A DNA stretch of 64,000 bases from CBIHON01 sp966211965. GTDB taxonomy: Bacteria > Pseudomonadota > Gammaproteobacteria > Burkholderiales > Burkholderiaceae_D. Every line of letters starts with the position of its first letter. Position 1 is the stretch's first letter. The translations under genes and the position numbers were made by a program. The stretch lies in the NCBI GenBank assembly GCA_966211965.1, contig CBIHON010000006.1:128412-192411 (forward strand). The letters are read 5' to 3'. Shown piece by piece: positions 7,060-16,011 of this stretch. The notes below the pieces were generated by a model, which was given only the letters and a program-made list of their open reading frames with translations, did no database searches and was not told where the DNA came from.

Positions 7060-10000
7060 TTAGTCGATCTGATCCTGCCCCAGCGTCAGATTCCCGGTTG
7101 CCACATCCTTGATGAAGTTGATGACTTCAAAATTCGGCAGATTCGCGCTGAACACCACACGATACTTGGCGGTGTTCGATGCCGGCACATAGCCGATCGC
7201 CGTCTCAATCTGCGACGAGGTATAGCTCAACATCTGTTGCGCACCGATCGTCCCGAGATTGGCCGCGGCGGTACCGACCACCGCGCCGGCTTCGTTATAC
7301 GCGGTTGCGGTAAGCGTCCCACTCTGATTGTTCGGGTTGATCACACGCAGCACGCTGGTCTTGTTGGCACTGCTCGACGCATTGATGAACAAGGCATTGC
7401 GCACCGATGACATCGCGGCGCTAGACGCACGGTTGTCGACTTGCGCCTGGCCGAGAGTCAGGTTGCCGCTGGCCGTATCCTTGATGAAGTTGATTACTTC
7501 AAAGTTGGACAGATTGGCGCTGAATGCAATGCGGTATTTGGCAGTGCTGGCCGAAGGCACATAGCCGATCGCCGTTTCCAATTGCGCCGAAGTGAAGCTC
7601 AGCATCTGCTGCGCAGCGATAGTGCCGAGGCTCGCATTCGGCGTGCCGACGACGTTACCTGCTTCGTTATAAGCAGTCGCAGTGACACTCCCGCTCTGGC
7701 CGTTCGGGTTGATCAGACGCACCACGCTGGTCTTGTTCAGACTGGTCGATGGATTCACGAACCAGGCATTGCGGGTCGAACTGACGGCCGCGCTGGCGGC
7801 ACGATTATCGATCTGCTCCTGGCCCAGAGTCAGGTTGCCGGTCGCATTGTCCTTGATGAAATTGACGACTTCGAAATTCGGCAGATTGGCAGTGAACACG
7901 ACCCGGTATTTGGCGGTCGGAGACGACGGCACATAGCCGATCGCCGCCTCCAGTTGCGCCGAGGTAAAGGTGCGCATCTGCTGTGCGCCGATCGCGCCAA
8001 GGTCGCTGTTGCTCACGCCCACCACGCCGCCGGCCTCGTTATAGGCAGTCGCGGTCAGCGATCCGCTCTGGCCGTTGACATTGATCACGCGGACCACGCT
8101 GGTCTTGTTGGCACTGGTCGATGGATTCACAAAGAACGCATTGCGGGTCGCAGAACTTGCCGCGCTGACCACCCGGTTGTCGATTTGCGCCTGCCCCAGC
8201 GTCAGGTTGCCGGTCGCGTTGTCCTTGATGAAGTTGATGATCTCGAAGCTCAACAAATTGGCATTGAAAAGAATCCGGTACTTGGCCGTCGGCGAAGAGG
8301 GCACATAGCCGATCGCTGCTTCCAATTGCGCGGAGGTATAGGTCAACATCTGCTGGGCCGCAATGCTGGACAACGTGACATTCGGCGTTCCCACCACGCT
8401 GCCGGCTTCGTTATACGCTGTGGCTGTAACGGTGCCTGCCTGGCTGCCAAGATTGATCAGGCGCAAAACGGTCGTCTTGTTGCCGCTGGTCGACGCATTG
8501 ACGAAAAGTGCATTGCGGAACTGGCTCGGGCCGGCAATCGTGAAGGATTGCGTGGTCTGGGCCGCAGCCGCGTAATTGGCATTGCCGGCCTGGTCCGCCG
8601 CGATGCTGCAATTGCCGCCCGACAGCGCGGTCACAGTCGCGCCGCTGATCGAGCAAACTGCCGGCGTATTGGAACTGAACACGACCGCCAGGCCGGATGA
8701 GGCAGTGGCCGACACCGTCCCGGCCGCTCCGCCATACGTCATCACGGGCGGTGCGCCGAAGGTGATGCTCTGCTTCGCCTTGGCGACGTTGATGATATAC
8801 GTCACCTGCGCCGCCGCGGCATAGCTCGCATTGCCGGCCTGGTTGGCAGCGATCGTGCAAATTCCCGCTGCCACGGGCGTGACCAGCGTACCGTTTACCG
8901 TACATATGTCCGGCGTGGTCGAGCTGAACGTCACCGCCAAACCGGAACTTGCAGTCGCCGTCAAGGTACCGGGCGCGCCGCCATATACCAGGGTCGGCGC
9001 AGTGCCGAAGGTGATGGTCTGGACCGCCTTGGCAACCGTGAATTGAATTGCGGGCGCACTGCTCGCCCCATCCTTGTCGAGCGCATTGATGGTGGCGCTG
9101 AAGGAACCCGCAACGGTCGGCGTCCCCGACACCAGACCGCTGGACGTATTCAGCATCAAGCCGCCCGGCAGCGCACCGGCTGCCAGCATATAGCCTGTAA
9201 TCGGATCGCCGTCGGTAGGCGTCACGTAACTGCTCAGATTCAGCGAGAACGCCGTGCCCACCGTCGCGCTCTGCGCCGGCACGTTGGCCATCACCGGCGG
9301 GATGCTGGACGGCAGTGCGATGCTGGCGACGTTGGAAAATTCGGAACTGTTGTTGACGTTGCACGAGGGCAGAATAATGCCGAGATTACCGACGAAGCAT
9401 TTCAGGTTCGATTTCCAGTCGCTGCCGCCACCTGGCTGATCGGTAAGCGGCGTGATATCGGTGATCCGCATGACGATACCCGCACCCCGCGTGTCGGCCG
9501 GCAGTTGCACCGTGCAGCGGGTGGCGGAACAGCCCGAGCCGCTCAATCCGCCACCCAGCGTGGTTGCCACCGTCTGTTCGCCGAGAAAACTCATGCTGGT
9601 CGCCGCATTGCCGCTGGCTGCATTGATTGCGAAAAACTCGGCGCGAAAGTTGGCCGGACCGTGAGTCGACATGGTCCAGCTCAAGGTCGTGTTGCCGCCG
9701 GCATAGGCAGGCGCTGCGGAACCGCTGCAAGCGCCGGAATCGGCCGGACCGCTGCAGATCACCGGTTGCACTTGGTCGCCGTTGGCGTAATTGCTCGGGA
9801 ATTCGCCGTGGGCCGGATCGTCGGCGCCGTTCATCGTGTGTTCCAGATCGATGCCGATACCGCTCCCCTGTTTCGCATTGCCGTAAATCTGGTTGCGCTG
9901 AATCAGGTTGGACCAGCCGTTGGCGCTGCCGCCGTTGCGCAGCGCGATGCCGTTGCGGCCGTTGGCGGCAATGATGTTGCCGTCGTTGGCGCCGCTGCCG

Positions 10001-11547
10001 CCGATGACACTGGTGCTGGCCGCATCGATATGAATGCCATCGACGCCGTTGCCCAGATCCATGCGGCTGGCAAACCCTGAATGTTTGCCGATGTAGTTGC
10101 CGAGAATGGTATTGCCGACCGTCGATGAGCCCTTGATCACGATGCCGTGACGCGCGTTGCCGGCAATGATGTTGGCGCTGCCGGCCGAGCTGCCGCCGAT
10201 CGTGTTGCCCGAACTCGTGATCAGGATGCCATCGCCGGCATTGCCGTAAGCGGTCGAGGCAAGCGCTGTGCCGGTCGGAAACTCGGCCATGCCGATGGTG
10301 TTGCCGACCACCTTGACGCTGCTGCTGGAGCCGGTGATGACGACGCCGGCATTGCTCTCCGCACTGACGTCGTCCGGAAAGCCGTTGTTGTTGGTACCCT
10401 TGTTGTCGCTGATGAGGTTGGCAGGCCCGATCATTAATGACGTGCCGCTAGGATTCGGCGGTCCCGGCGTGGCGCCGGCCGGCTTGGTATCGACATAGAT
10501 GCCGCTGCTGCTGTTGCCGACATGCGCGCTCGACACATCGCCCAGACCGATACGGTTGCCCATGATGAAGTTGGGCAGCAACACCTCGCCCGAATCGACC
10601 AGGATGCCGTGCTGACCGTTGCCGCTGATAACGTTGCCCGGCCCGATCATGTTGCCGTAGGACGTGGCGTTGATGCGCACCCCGCTCAATTGATTCGGGA
10701 TCGACGTGACGCCCAGCAGATCGGTGCCGATGTGGTTGCCTGAAATGAACACGGCCGCCATATTGGTGCCGTGGATTTCAACGCCGTATTGCATATTCCC
10801 GGAAATCACATTGCCGCTTACCGTCACCGGCGCCGCCACTGCCACCAGCGCATTGGTCAGGCCGATGTTGAACTGGTTGATGGTCGAAAAATCGACTGGC
10901 AGCGTCGGCAAGGCGTTGTAGATGTTTTGCAGCGTGGTGTTGTCCGGGTAATAGGCGCTGGCGGTCAAGGTAATGCCGCTGCCGCTGTTGGGCACAGCCA
11001 TGGTGCCGGTCACGTCGACTCCGATGAAATTGCCGGTGAAGACATAGCCGTGGCCATTGGCGCTGATGCCGGCGCCGTTGCAGTTGCCGATCACCACGTT
11101 GGTCACCATCGAGTTGGCCGCTCCGGTCGCATGGCCAAGCGCCGCGGTGCCGGAATCGGTCAGGTCGAGGCAGCCGCGGCCATTGCCGTCGATCGTGACA
11201 TGGTTGCCATTGAGGACGTACTGGGCTCGCAGTTGCGCCATGCTGCCGTTGATGATCTTGATCGGACTGGCGCTCGGCATAAGGTTGATGATGTGCGTTC
11301 CGGCCAGTGCATTGCCCTCTTCGATCGCGGCGCGCAGGCTGCAATGCCCGGTGCCGTCGTTGCAGACGCCGTCACCCGGATGACTGTCGTGGCCGTCGGT
11401 GCTGCCGATGTCCACATTGAAGGTGGCGGCGGCGGCCGGTCCGGCCAGAAGGAAAATCAGACACAAAAACGTCAAATGCCGCAGCAATGCTGCGGCCAGT
11501 TTGAGCGGCCGATAACGGACCGCTGCGGCAGGAAGAGCAGACTTCAT
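7060..11547 (-). CDS. Large CSLREA-domain beta-helix exoprotein with four C-terminal novel repeats
   Basis: 1495 residues, exported (signal segment about residues 15-41 ending GPAAAATF). After the signal comes a CSLREA-type motif (CSLRAAIEEGNAL, near residue 68). Residues ~100-600 form a right-handed parallel beta-helix, rich in short G-N-I-I-A-G-N and GNxIG rungs. An Ig-like putative domain follows (ATVGTAFSLNLSSY). Then come two ~75-residue repeats of the type TITFGTAPTLVYGGAPGT, with ICTI and AGNASYAAAAQ. Four ~121-residue repeats (RNALFVNAST... to ...GNLTLGQAQID) run to the C-terminus, and the last is complete. These four repeats are unusually alike. No membrane anchor, autotransporter barrel or sorting tail is visible. 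The mix suggests a surface or secreted polysaccharide-binding or -cleaving protein; the substrate is unknown. The start is the ATG at 11547 behind AGGGAAACGAA. Confidence 0.85.
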   Translation of the reverse strand: MKSALPAAAVRYRPLKLAAALLRHLTFLCLIFLLAGPAAAATFNVDIGSTDGHDSHPGDGVCNDGTGHCSLRAAIEEGNALAGTHIINLMPSASPIKIINGSMAQLRAQYVLNGNHVTIDGNGRGCLDLTDSGTAALGHATGAANSMVTNVVIGNCNGAGISANGHGYVFTGNFIGVDVTGTMAVPNSGSGITLTASAYYPDNTTLQNIYNALPTLPVDFSTINQFNIGLTNALVAVAAPVTVSGNVISGNMQYGVEIHGTNMAAVFISGNHIGTDLLGVTSIPNQLSGVRINATSYGNMIGPGNVISGNGQHGILVDSGEVLLPNFIMGNRIGLGDVSSAHVGNSSSGIYVDTKPAGATPGPPNPSGTSLMIGPANLISDNKGTNNNGFPDDVSAESNAGVVITGSSSSVKVVGNTIGMAEFPTGTALASTAYGNAGDGILITSSGNTIGGSSAGSANIIAGNARHGIVIKGSSTVGNTILGNYIGKHSGFASRMDLGNGVDGIHIDAASTSVIGGSGANDGNIIAANGRNGIALRNGGSANGWSNLIQRNQIYGNAKQGSGIGIDLEHTMNGADDPAHGEFPSNYANGDQVQPVICSGPADSGACSGSAAPAYAGGNTTLSWTMSTHGPANFRAEFFAINAASGNAATSMSFLGEQTVATTLGGGLSGSGCSATRCTVQLPADTRGAGIVMRITDITPLTDQPGGGSDWKSNLKCFVGNLGIILPSCNVNNSSEFSNVASIALPSSIPPVMANVPAQSATVGTAFSLNLSSYVTPTDGDPITGYMLAAGALPGGLMLNTSSGLVSGTPTVAGSFSATINALDKDGASSAPAIQFTVAKAVQTITFGTAPTLVYGGAPGTLTATASSGLAVTFSSTTPDICTVNGTLVTPVAAGICTIAANQAGNASYAAAAQVTYIINVAKAKQSITFGAPPVMTYGGAAGTVSATASSGLAVVFSSNTPAVCSISGATVTALSGGNCSIAADQAGNANYAAAAQTTQSFTIAGPSQFRNALFVNASTSGNKTTVLRLINLGSQAGTVTATAYNEAGSVVGTPNVTLSSIAAQQMLTYTSAQLEAAIGYVPSSPTAKYRILFNANLLSFEIINFIKDNATGNLTLGQAQIDNRVVSAASSATRNAFFVNPSTSANKTSVVRVINVNGQSGSLTATAYNEAGGVVGVSNSDLGAIGAQQMRTFTSAQLEAAIGYVPSSPTAKYRVVFTANLPNFEVVNFIKDNATGNLTLGQEQIDNRAASAAVSSTRNAWFVNPSTSLNKTSVVRLINPNGQSGSVTATAYNEAGNVVGTPNASLGTIAAQQMLSFTSAQLETAIGYVPSASTAKYRIAFSANLSNFEVINFIKDTASGNLTLGQAQVDNRASSAAMSSVRNALFINASSSANKTSVLRVINPNNQSGTLTATAYNEAGAVVGTAAANLGTIGAQQMLSYTSSQIETAIGYVPASNTAKYRVVFSANLPNFEVINFIKDVATGNLTLGQDQID
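7063..8517 (-). repeat. Four tandem copies of the ~121-residue novel repeat (exoprotein 1)
   Basis: Each unit starts RNAxFVNxSTSxNKTSVxR and passes through TATAYNEAG, QQMLSFTSAQLE, IGYVP, TAKYR, NFIKD and GNLTLGQxQxDNR. The four units keep nearly constant length and are more similar to one another than repeats in the other three proteins, implying recent duplication or gene conversion. Confidence 0.85.
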
Positions 11548-11992
11548 TTCGTTTCCCTGAATTTGTTGATGGTGATTGTCAGTTGCAAAACAGGATAACC
11601 CGGTTCATTCCGGATTTGCCATTTCGTTGACGGCAGGCATCTGGCAGGTAATTTATCGATTGAAAAATATTGTTTTTATTAACTCGAAACGCGCACTGGC
11701 AAGACCATGCCGAGCGGCACTTGGGTCAACGAAGCGCGCCACCGGATAGCGATGGCGCAATGCTTGGCGATATTGAATCTGCAACGAAGAAAAAACGACA
11801 AACCATTATTCCTATCAAAGGAAATGCCGAATCAGTGAATCTGATTTCATTTATGGAGCGTATCAAGAGAGCGGGCTTGATCAACCTCTTTTTTAATCGG
11901 AGGCGGGCAGAGCAATTTCTATTTATGCAACAAGCCGAGAAAAACTCTACTCCGCCTAGCCTTGTTATGAATTACTTCACAGGAGTATGACC
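11548..11992. other. Intergenic region, no gene recognised
   Basis: 445 bases divergent between the beta-helix gene (minus) and the NTF2-like gene (plus). It must hold both promoters. A 106-codon open frame from 11670 lacks a ribosome site, has no recognisable protein features and ends beyond the next gene's start; I do not call it. Confidence 0.4.
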
Positions 11993-12379
11993 ATGAGTAC
12001 AGCAACGAACATTATCCAGCAAGCATATGAAGCATTCGGCCGCGGGGACATCCCCGCGATTCTGGAACTGGTGGCCGATGAGGTGGATTGGAAGTTCGTG
12101 GGTTCGCCCGGACTGCCTTATGCGGGAGAGCGCCGGAACCGGCAAGAAGTGGGGAATTTCTTTGCCGAAGTTCAAGGCGCCGACGACATCCATCATTTCG
12201 AACCGCGCGAATTCATCGAAGCCGGCGAGCATGTGACGGTGCTCGGCTGGGAGAGCTGCACCGGGCGCGATACCGCAAGAAAATTCGAAAGCGAATGGGT
12301 GCATGTATTCACGGTAAAAAACGGCAAAGTCACCCGCTGGCGCGGCTTCTACAACACCGCAGCCCGCTACGGCAAATAG
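11993..12379 (+). CDS. NTF2/SnoaL-like (ketosteroid-isomerase fold) protein
   Basis: 128 residues with the SnoaL-like cone fold pattern: an N-terminal helix IIQQAYEAFGRGDIPAILEL, then DEVDWKF, a GxxxxG-type loop and C-terminal strands EWVHVFTVKNGKVTRWRGFYNT. Members bind small hydrophobic ligands or act as isomerases and cyclases; many have no assigned substrate. The ATG at 11993 is chosen over the ATG at 11987 because AGGAG at 11981-11985 is spaced 7 bases from it. The gene stands alone and is followed by an inverted-repeat element. Confidence 0.7.
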   Translation: MSTATNIIQQAYEAFGRGDIPAILELVADEVDWKFVGSPGLPYAGERRNRQEVGNFFAEVQGADDIHHFEPREFIEAGEHVTVLGWESCTGRDTARKFESEWVHVFTVKNGKVTRWRGFYNTAARYGK

Positions 12380-12392
12380 AAAGAATAAGCCT

Positions 12393-12513
12393 TAGAGCAG
12401 CTTCAGCCTGACCGTGCGGAGCCAAGGTCAGGCCGAGGAGCGGACGCGTACAGGCGTAAGCCGAGCACCGGAGGCCTGAGATTGGCCCGTACGGTCAGGC
12501 TAAAAATGCTCTA
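12393..12513. repeat. Short inverted-repeat element, copy B
   Basis: 121 bp, bounded by TAGAGCAG and ATGCTCTA. It is in the opposite orientation to copy A. The left arm has drifted (GCAGCTTCAG for GCATTTTTAG). It lies between the NTF2-like gene and the end of the propeller-like gene. Confidence 0.8.
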
Positions 12514-12657
12514 GCCCGCATATTTCATGACTATGGCCTCAGTGTGGAAAGACGCAGACCGGCAAGATGATCGGGTTTGGTAAATAAATTGCGCGGGAAT
12601 CGGGAATCGAACCGCTTCGAGCGGTTTGGTTCCGGTGCGGGTTGCGGCCTTGCGTTG

Positions 12658-13737
12658 TTATTTGACGTCGGAAAGAAGCTTTGTGCATCCTGTTAGCGAA
12701 ATATCGCAATAGCCCCAGCTGGGATTCGGCTGTTGGCGTCCAAATCCCAGATTCCAGAACACGTAGATTCCTTTCTCGTTCAGCCCGACAGCGGCAAGAT
12801 GATCGAGCTTGCCTTTGACCCAGCTCGTTACCGGCCCCATGACCTGTTTCCCGGTAATACGGGAAACATTGACCGCTCGCCAATCCTGCGGTTGCGAAGC
12901 CCAGAAAACCAGCAAGTCGCCGTTGGAACTTACGCCGGCCAAATTTTCGACGGTGAGCTGACCATCCTGCAACTGCCAGCTCGTGACAGGACCGGCGACG
13001 CGCTGTCCGGTGATGGTCGAAACATTCACCGCCTGCCAATCCGCCTGCGGCGACCAGAAGAACACCAGCAAGTCTCCCTCGGGGCTCAAGCCCGCCAGGT
13101 GTTCGACGGTGAATTGATCCTTCTGCGTTTGCCAATTGGTCAGCGGACCGAGAACCAGTTGCCCGGGCTTCGCCGGCCCGCTCACCGGGGCCGTGATCGC
13201 TGCAGAGACATTGGCTACATGCTGGCCGGTGAGCGCAGAGACATTCACCGCCTGCCAGTCTGCCCGCGGCGACCAGAAGAAAATCACCAAGTCGCCGTCG
13301 GCGCTGACGCCCGCCAGGTGTTCGACGATAAACGGGCCGTCCGGCGTTTGCCAATTGACCACCGGACCGACGACCCGCTGTCCGCTGATCGCGGAGACAT
13401 TCACCACATGCCAACCAGCCGGCGGCGACCAGAAAAAGACCAGCAAGTCACCTTCGGGACTCACTCCCGCCAAATGCTCAACGGTGAATTCGCCATCCAT
13501 TGTCTGCCATCGCGCCACCGGTCCGACGACACGCTGCTGTGTCATGACCGACACATTTTCGACCTGCCAGCTTTCCTGATCCGGCGCGCCGAACAAAGCC
13601 AGCAGATCATTGCTTGCACTGACGGTCGCGCTGGCCAGGCATGGGCCGGCAGCGCATTGCGCGGATACCATCGAAGGCAGCGCCAGAAGTCCTGCGCAAG
13701 CAGCAACAAGCAGTATTTTCTTTAATGTGGTTTTCAT
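12658..13737 (-). CDS. Secreted protein of ~50-residue propeller-like repeats
   Basis: 359 residues. The signal peptide is MKTTLKKILLVAACAGLLAL...VSAQ. The mature protein is five full and one partial repeat of about 50 residues. Each carries VEHLAGVSPEGDLLVFFWSP, DWQAVNVS, ITGQRVVGPVTNWQ. Repeat 3 has an extra insert of about 22 residues (ANVSAAITAPVSGPAKPG). One Trp and one aromatic FFW per unit and strict strand spacing suggest a beta-propeller, like bacterial and fungal propeller lectins, but I cannot assign a family. It ends with a Cys-containing tail (GYCDISLTGC). The ATG at 13737 gives a clean signal peptide. The helical secreted gene upstream ends 21 bases before this start, so they form an operon. 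Confidence 0.75.
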   Translation of the reverse strand: MKTTLKKILLVAACAGLLALPSMVSAQCAAGPCLASATVSASNDLLALFGAPDQESWQVENVSVMTQQRVVGPVARWQTMDGEFTVEHLAGVSPEGDLLVFFWSPPAGWHVVNVSAISGQRVVGPVVNWQTPDGPFIVEHLAGVSADGDLVIFFWSPRADWQAVNVSALTGQHVANVSAAITAPVSGPAKPGQLVLGPLTNWQTQKDQFTVEHLAGLSPEGDLLVFFWSPQADWQAVNVSTITGQRVAGPVTSWQLQDGQLTVENLAGVSSNGDLLVFWASQPQDWRAVNVSRITGKQVMGPVTSWVKGKLDHLAAVGLNEKGIYVFWNLGFGRQQPNPSWGYCDISLTGCTKLLSDVK

Positions 13738-13758
13738 AGACGCCTCCACCGCGTGTAG

Positions 13759-14844
13759 TTATTGGCGCACCTGGACGATGTATCCAAATACAAAGGGCGC
13801 AATACCAAGCTTGCTGCGGGTCGAGCTTGCAGTATTAAAAAGATCCCAGATAAATACGTTTTTTGCCGTCACCATGGAGGGCTGCACGTTCATGATTTTG
13901 TCCAAGGAGTCCAACGCAAGCTGAACGATCGGAATGGCCTGGTATTGGTAAAACGGAGCATGCGGACCGGCAAACCGTCCGCCCAGAAACGGGTCGACAT
14001 AGTGATAGCGATACAGCGGCCGTTCCAGCATCCAGCCGTCTCGATCCGTGCCGACCGGGGAATAGAAAAAAACCGGACCGCGCGCCGGTTCGTATGCATA
14101 GAGCACATACGCGCCGGCCGCCATGAAAAGCGACTGTTCTGCCATGACGAGCTTCTTGCTGATCACTTCGTCGTAACCTCTCTTGAGTAGCGTCGGATCG
14201 ATCTCGGCGGCAAGCTTCATGGCCGAGATCAATGAGGGAAGCATCACCGTATACGCCGGCATGATGGCAACCACGCGCCGGTCGTTTTCCGGATTGGCAG
14301 GCGCACGCAAGATAGGCTCAAGCCTTTGCAAGATATCCGACCCATCATCGACCAGACTCCTGAGGCGATCATACAGATGGGTCTTGCCCCAGGGCGATGA
14401 CATCAGCGTCTCCAGGCTTTGCCCGGCTATCACTTGGTTGCGCGCCAGGATTTGCGTTTGATCGTACCGGTCCAGGAAACCGTTGATGTCTTCCTGCAAG
14501 CGTGTGAGCGATTCTTGCCGGAGAGCTTCGGTGACGGTCTGGCGGATATCCGCAATGGTCAGCCGGCTTTGTCCGTCCAGGCCGGTAAGAAAGGCAACAC
14601 CCGAACGAACGCCGGAGATAAAACTCCACGCTCCTGAGCACCATTCAATGATGGCCTGTATCCGCTTCAACTCCTCCAACGAATCCGGGGACTGCTCGGA
14701 GATTTGCAGCGGGATTTTCCGTGCCGGAGTTTGCGCATCCGGGGCAGCGTGGGAAAAAGCGGCGAAGAGCAATATGCAAGCCGACAGACACGCTTTGACG
14801 CTACTGAAACCGCCCCCGATCAGTGAAGCATATGGGCGATGCAT
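13759..14844 (-). CDS. Secreted helical protein of unknown function, operon partner of the propeller-like protein
   Basis: 361 residues. The N-terminus has a positively charged start, then a hydrophobic segment ending FAAFSHAAPD: a signal peptide. The first half is amphipathic helices (SLEELKRIQAIIEWCSGAW, SLTRLQEDINGFLDRYDQTQ, THLYDRLRSLVDD). The second half contains a long hydrophobic helix region (VVAIMPAYTVMLPSLISAMKLAAEI and LFMAAGAYVLYAYEP), then a Tyr-rich segment (YRYHYVDPFLGG, APFYQYQAIPIV). I do not recognise the family. A secreted helical protein with buried hydrophobic helices followed by a repeat (lectin-like) partner could be a pore-forming toxin pair, but that is inference. The ATG at 14844 is preferred since it heads the signal peptide. 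Confidence 0.65.
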   Translation of the reverse strand: MHRPYASLIGGGFSSVKACLSACILLFAAFSHAAPDAQTPARKIPLQISEQSPDSLEELKRIQAIIEWCSGAWSFISGVRSGVAFLTGLDGQSRLTIADIRQTVTEALRQESLTRLQEDINGFLDRYDQTQILARNQVIAGQSLETLMSSPWGKTHLYDRLRSLVDDGSDILQRLEPILRAPANPENDRRVVAIMPAYTVMLPSLISAMKLAAEIDPTLLKRGYDEVISKKLVMAEQSLFMAAGAYVLYAYEPARGPVFFYSPVGTDRDGWMLERPLYRYHYVDPFLGGRFAGPHAPFYQYQAIPIVQLALDSLDKIMNVQPSMVTAKNVFIWDLFNTASSTRSKLGIAPFVFGYIVQVRQ

Positions 14845-15155
14845 GATGCATTCTCCTTCATATCCGGCATGAGACTGCTCGAACCATATGACTTTGATCG
14901 GATGCAACTGAAAGCGTTTAACTGTGCAGTGAAAAATCGGGAGATGGAGAATAGGCAAGGCTTCATGCCGGCCTGCATACTGCGGCACGAGGCAAGACGG
15001 CAGCACAGAAGAAGCGGCATTTATTTAGAGCGTCGCCGGAAACAGGCATCGTGCGGCTGGCGCATGCCCAAGCCCATACGGAAAAGTCCGCAAGATTTGT
15101 CAAATTGATCCGTGCTAATGTTCCGCTCACACTTCGACGGAACAACATTAGCACG
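14845..15155. other. Divergent intergenic region
   Basis: 311 bases between the secreted-pair operon (minus) and the AraC-type gene (plus). It must carry both promoters. The only structure I can name is the inverted repeat just before the AraC-type start. Confidence 0.4.
15111..15155 (+). promoter_or_regulatory. Inverted repeat directly before the AraC-type start codon
   Basis: CGTGCTAATGTTCCG is mirrored by CGGAAC-AA-CATTAGCACG, a 15-bp dyad with a small bulge and a ~10-base loop, ending on the base before the ATG. It could be an operator for autoregulation or an mRNA hairpin masking the start. No ribosome site is visible between it and the ATG. Confidence 0.55.
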
Positions 15156-16010
15156 ATGAAAAATCCCGCCAGTCTGGCCAGCTACCAAAAACGCCTGAGC
15201 CGCGTCACCGCCTACATCCATGCCCACCTCGACGACGAGCTGGATCTGCAGAAGCTGGCCGACATCGCCTGCCTCTCGCCCTACCACTGGCACCGTATTT
15301 ACCATGCAATCCACGGCGAAACCATCGCCGCCACCGTCAAGCGCCTGCGCCTGCATCGCGCCGCCGGCTACCTTGCGCAAACGACGCTGCCGATAGACGA
15401 TATTGCCGTACGTTCGGGCTACAAGAATCTCCAGTCCTTTACCCGGATTTTCAGCGCTTCGTATGGCATGCCGCCGGCGCAATACCGCAAGAACGGCAGC
15501 CACACCCACTTCCAGCAACTGCCACAAGAAAGGACGCTAGTCATGTACGACCTCACCATCAAGACCATCGCCGCCATGCAAGCCGTCACGGTCCCGCATA
15601 CCGGCTCCTATATGCAGATCGGCAAAGCCTTCGACACGCTCTATGGCTGGCTGGGCATGCGCAATTTGATACGACCCGGCATGCGTACCGTTGGCGTGTT
15701 TTACGACGACCCGTCGGCAATTCCGGAGGAACGGTTGCGTTCATGCGCGGGCGCTGTCACAGGCGAGAACTTCGCCATCGAAGCACCGCTGCAACGGACC
15801 GAAATTCAAGCCGGCGCCTACGCGGTGCTCCGGCACAAAGGACCTTATGCCAATATGCGCGCCGCCTATCAATGGTTGTACGGCGACTGGCTGCCGCAAT
15901 CCGGCGAGGAGGCCGGCGATGCACCGGTCTTCGAGGAATATCTGAATAATCCGCGCGACACCGCACCGGCGGATTTGATCACGGATATCTACCTGCCCTT
16001 GCGGGCATAG
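15156..16010 (+). CDS. AraC-family regulator with C-terminal GyrI-like effector domain
   Basis: 284 residues. Residues ~9-112 are the paired HTH of AraC/XylS proteins (DLQKLADIACLSPYHWHRIY, then DIAVRSGYKNLQSFTRIFSASYGMPPAQYR). Residues ~125-284 are a GyrI-like (SOUL/BacE) ligand domain with the typical VTVPHTGSY and GAYAVLRHKGPYANM. This architecture matches regulators such as Rob that sense small molecules. The ATG at 15156 is chosen because the HTH domain begins right after it; a GTG at 15051 would add 35 unlikely residues but would put the inverted repeat inside the coding region. No obvious target gene sits next to it. Confidence 0.85.
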   Translation: MKNPASLASYQKRLSRVTAYIHAHLDDELDLQKLADIACLSPYHWHRIYHAIHGETIAATVKRLRLHRAAGYLAQTTLPIDDIAVRSGYKNLQSFTRIFSASYGMPPAQYRKNGSHTHFQQLPQERTLVMYDLTIKTIAAMQAVTVPHTGSYMQIGKAFDTLYGWLGMRNLIRPGMRTVGVFYDDPSAIPEERLRSCAGAVTGENFAIEAPLQRTEIQAGAYAVLRHKGPYANMRAAYQWLYGDWLPQSGEEAGDAPVFEEYLNNPRDTAPADLITDIYLPLRA

Positions 16011-16011
16011 C

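Noticed and set aside
7063..8517. CRISPR-like periodicity
   Set aside because: The periodicity is ~363 bases and is translated as protein repeats; there are no short direct repeats with unique spacers.
7441..8700. A 419-codon plus-strand open frame with internal repeats
   Set aside because: Its repeats simply mirror the four coding repeats on the minus strand.
11670..11990. A 106-codon frame before the NTF2-like gene
   Set aside because: No ribosome site, no family features, and its end overlaps the ribosome site and start region of the next gene.
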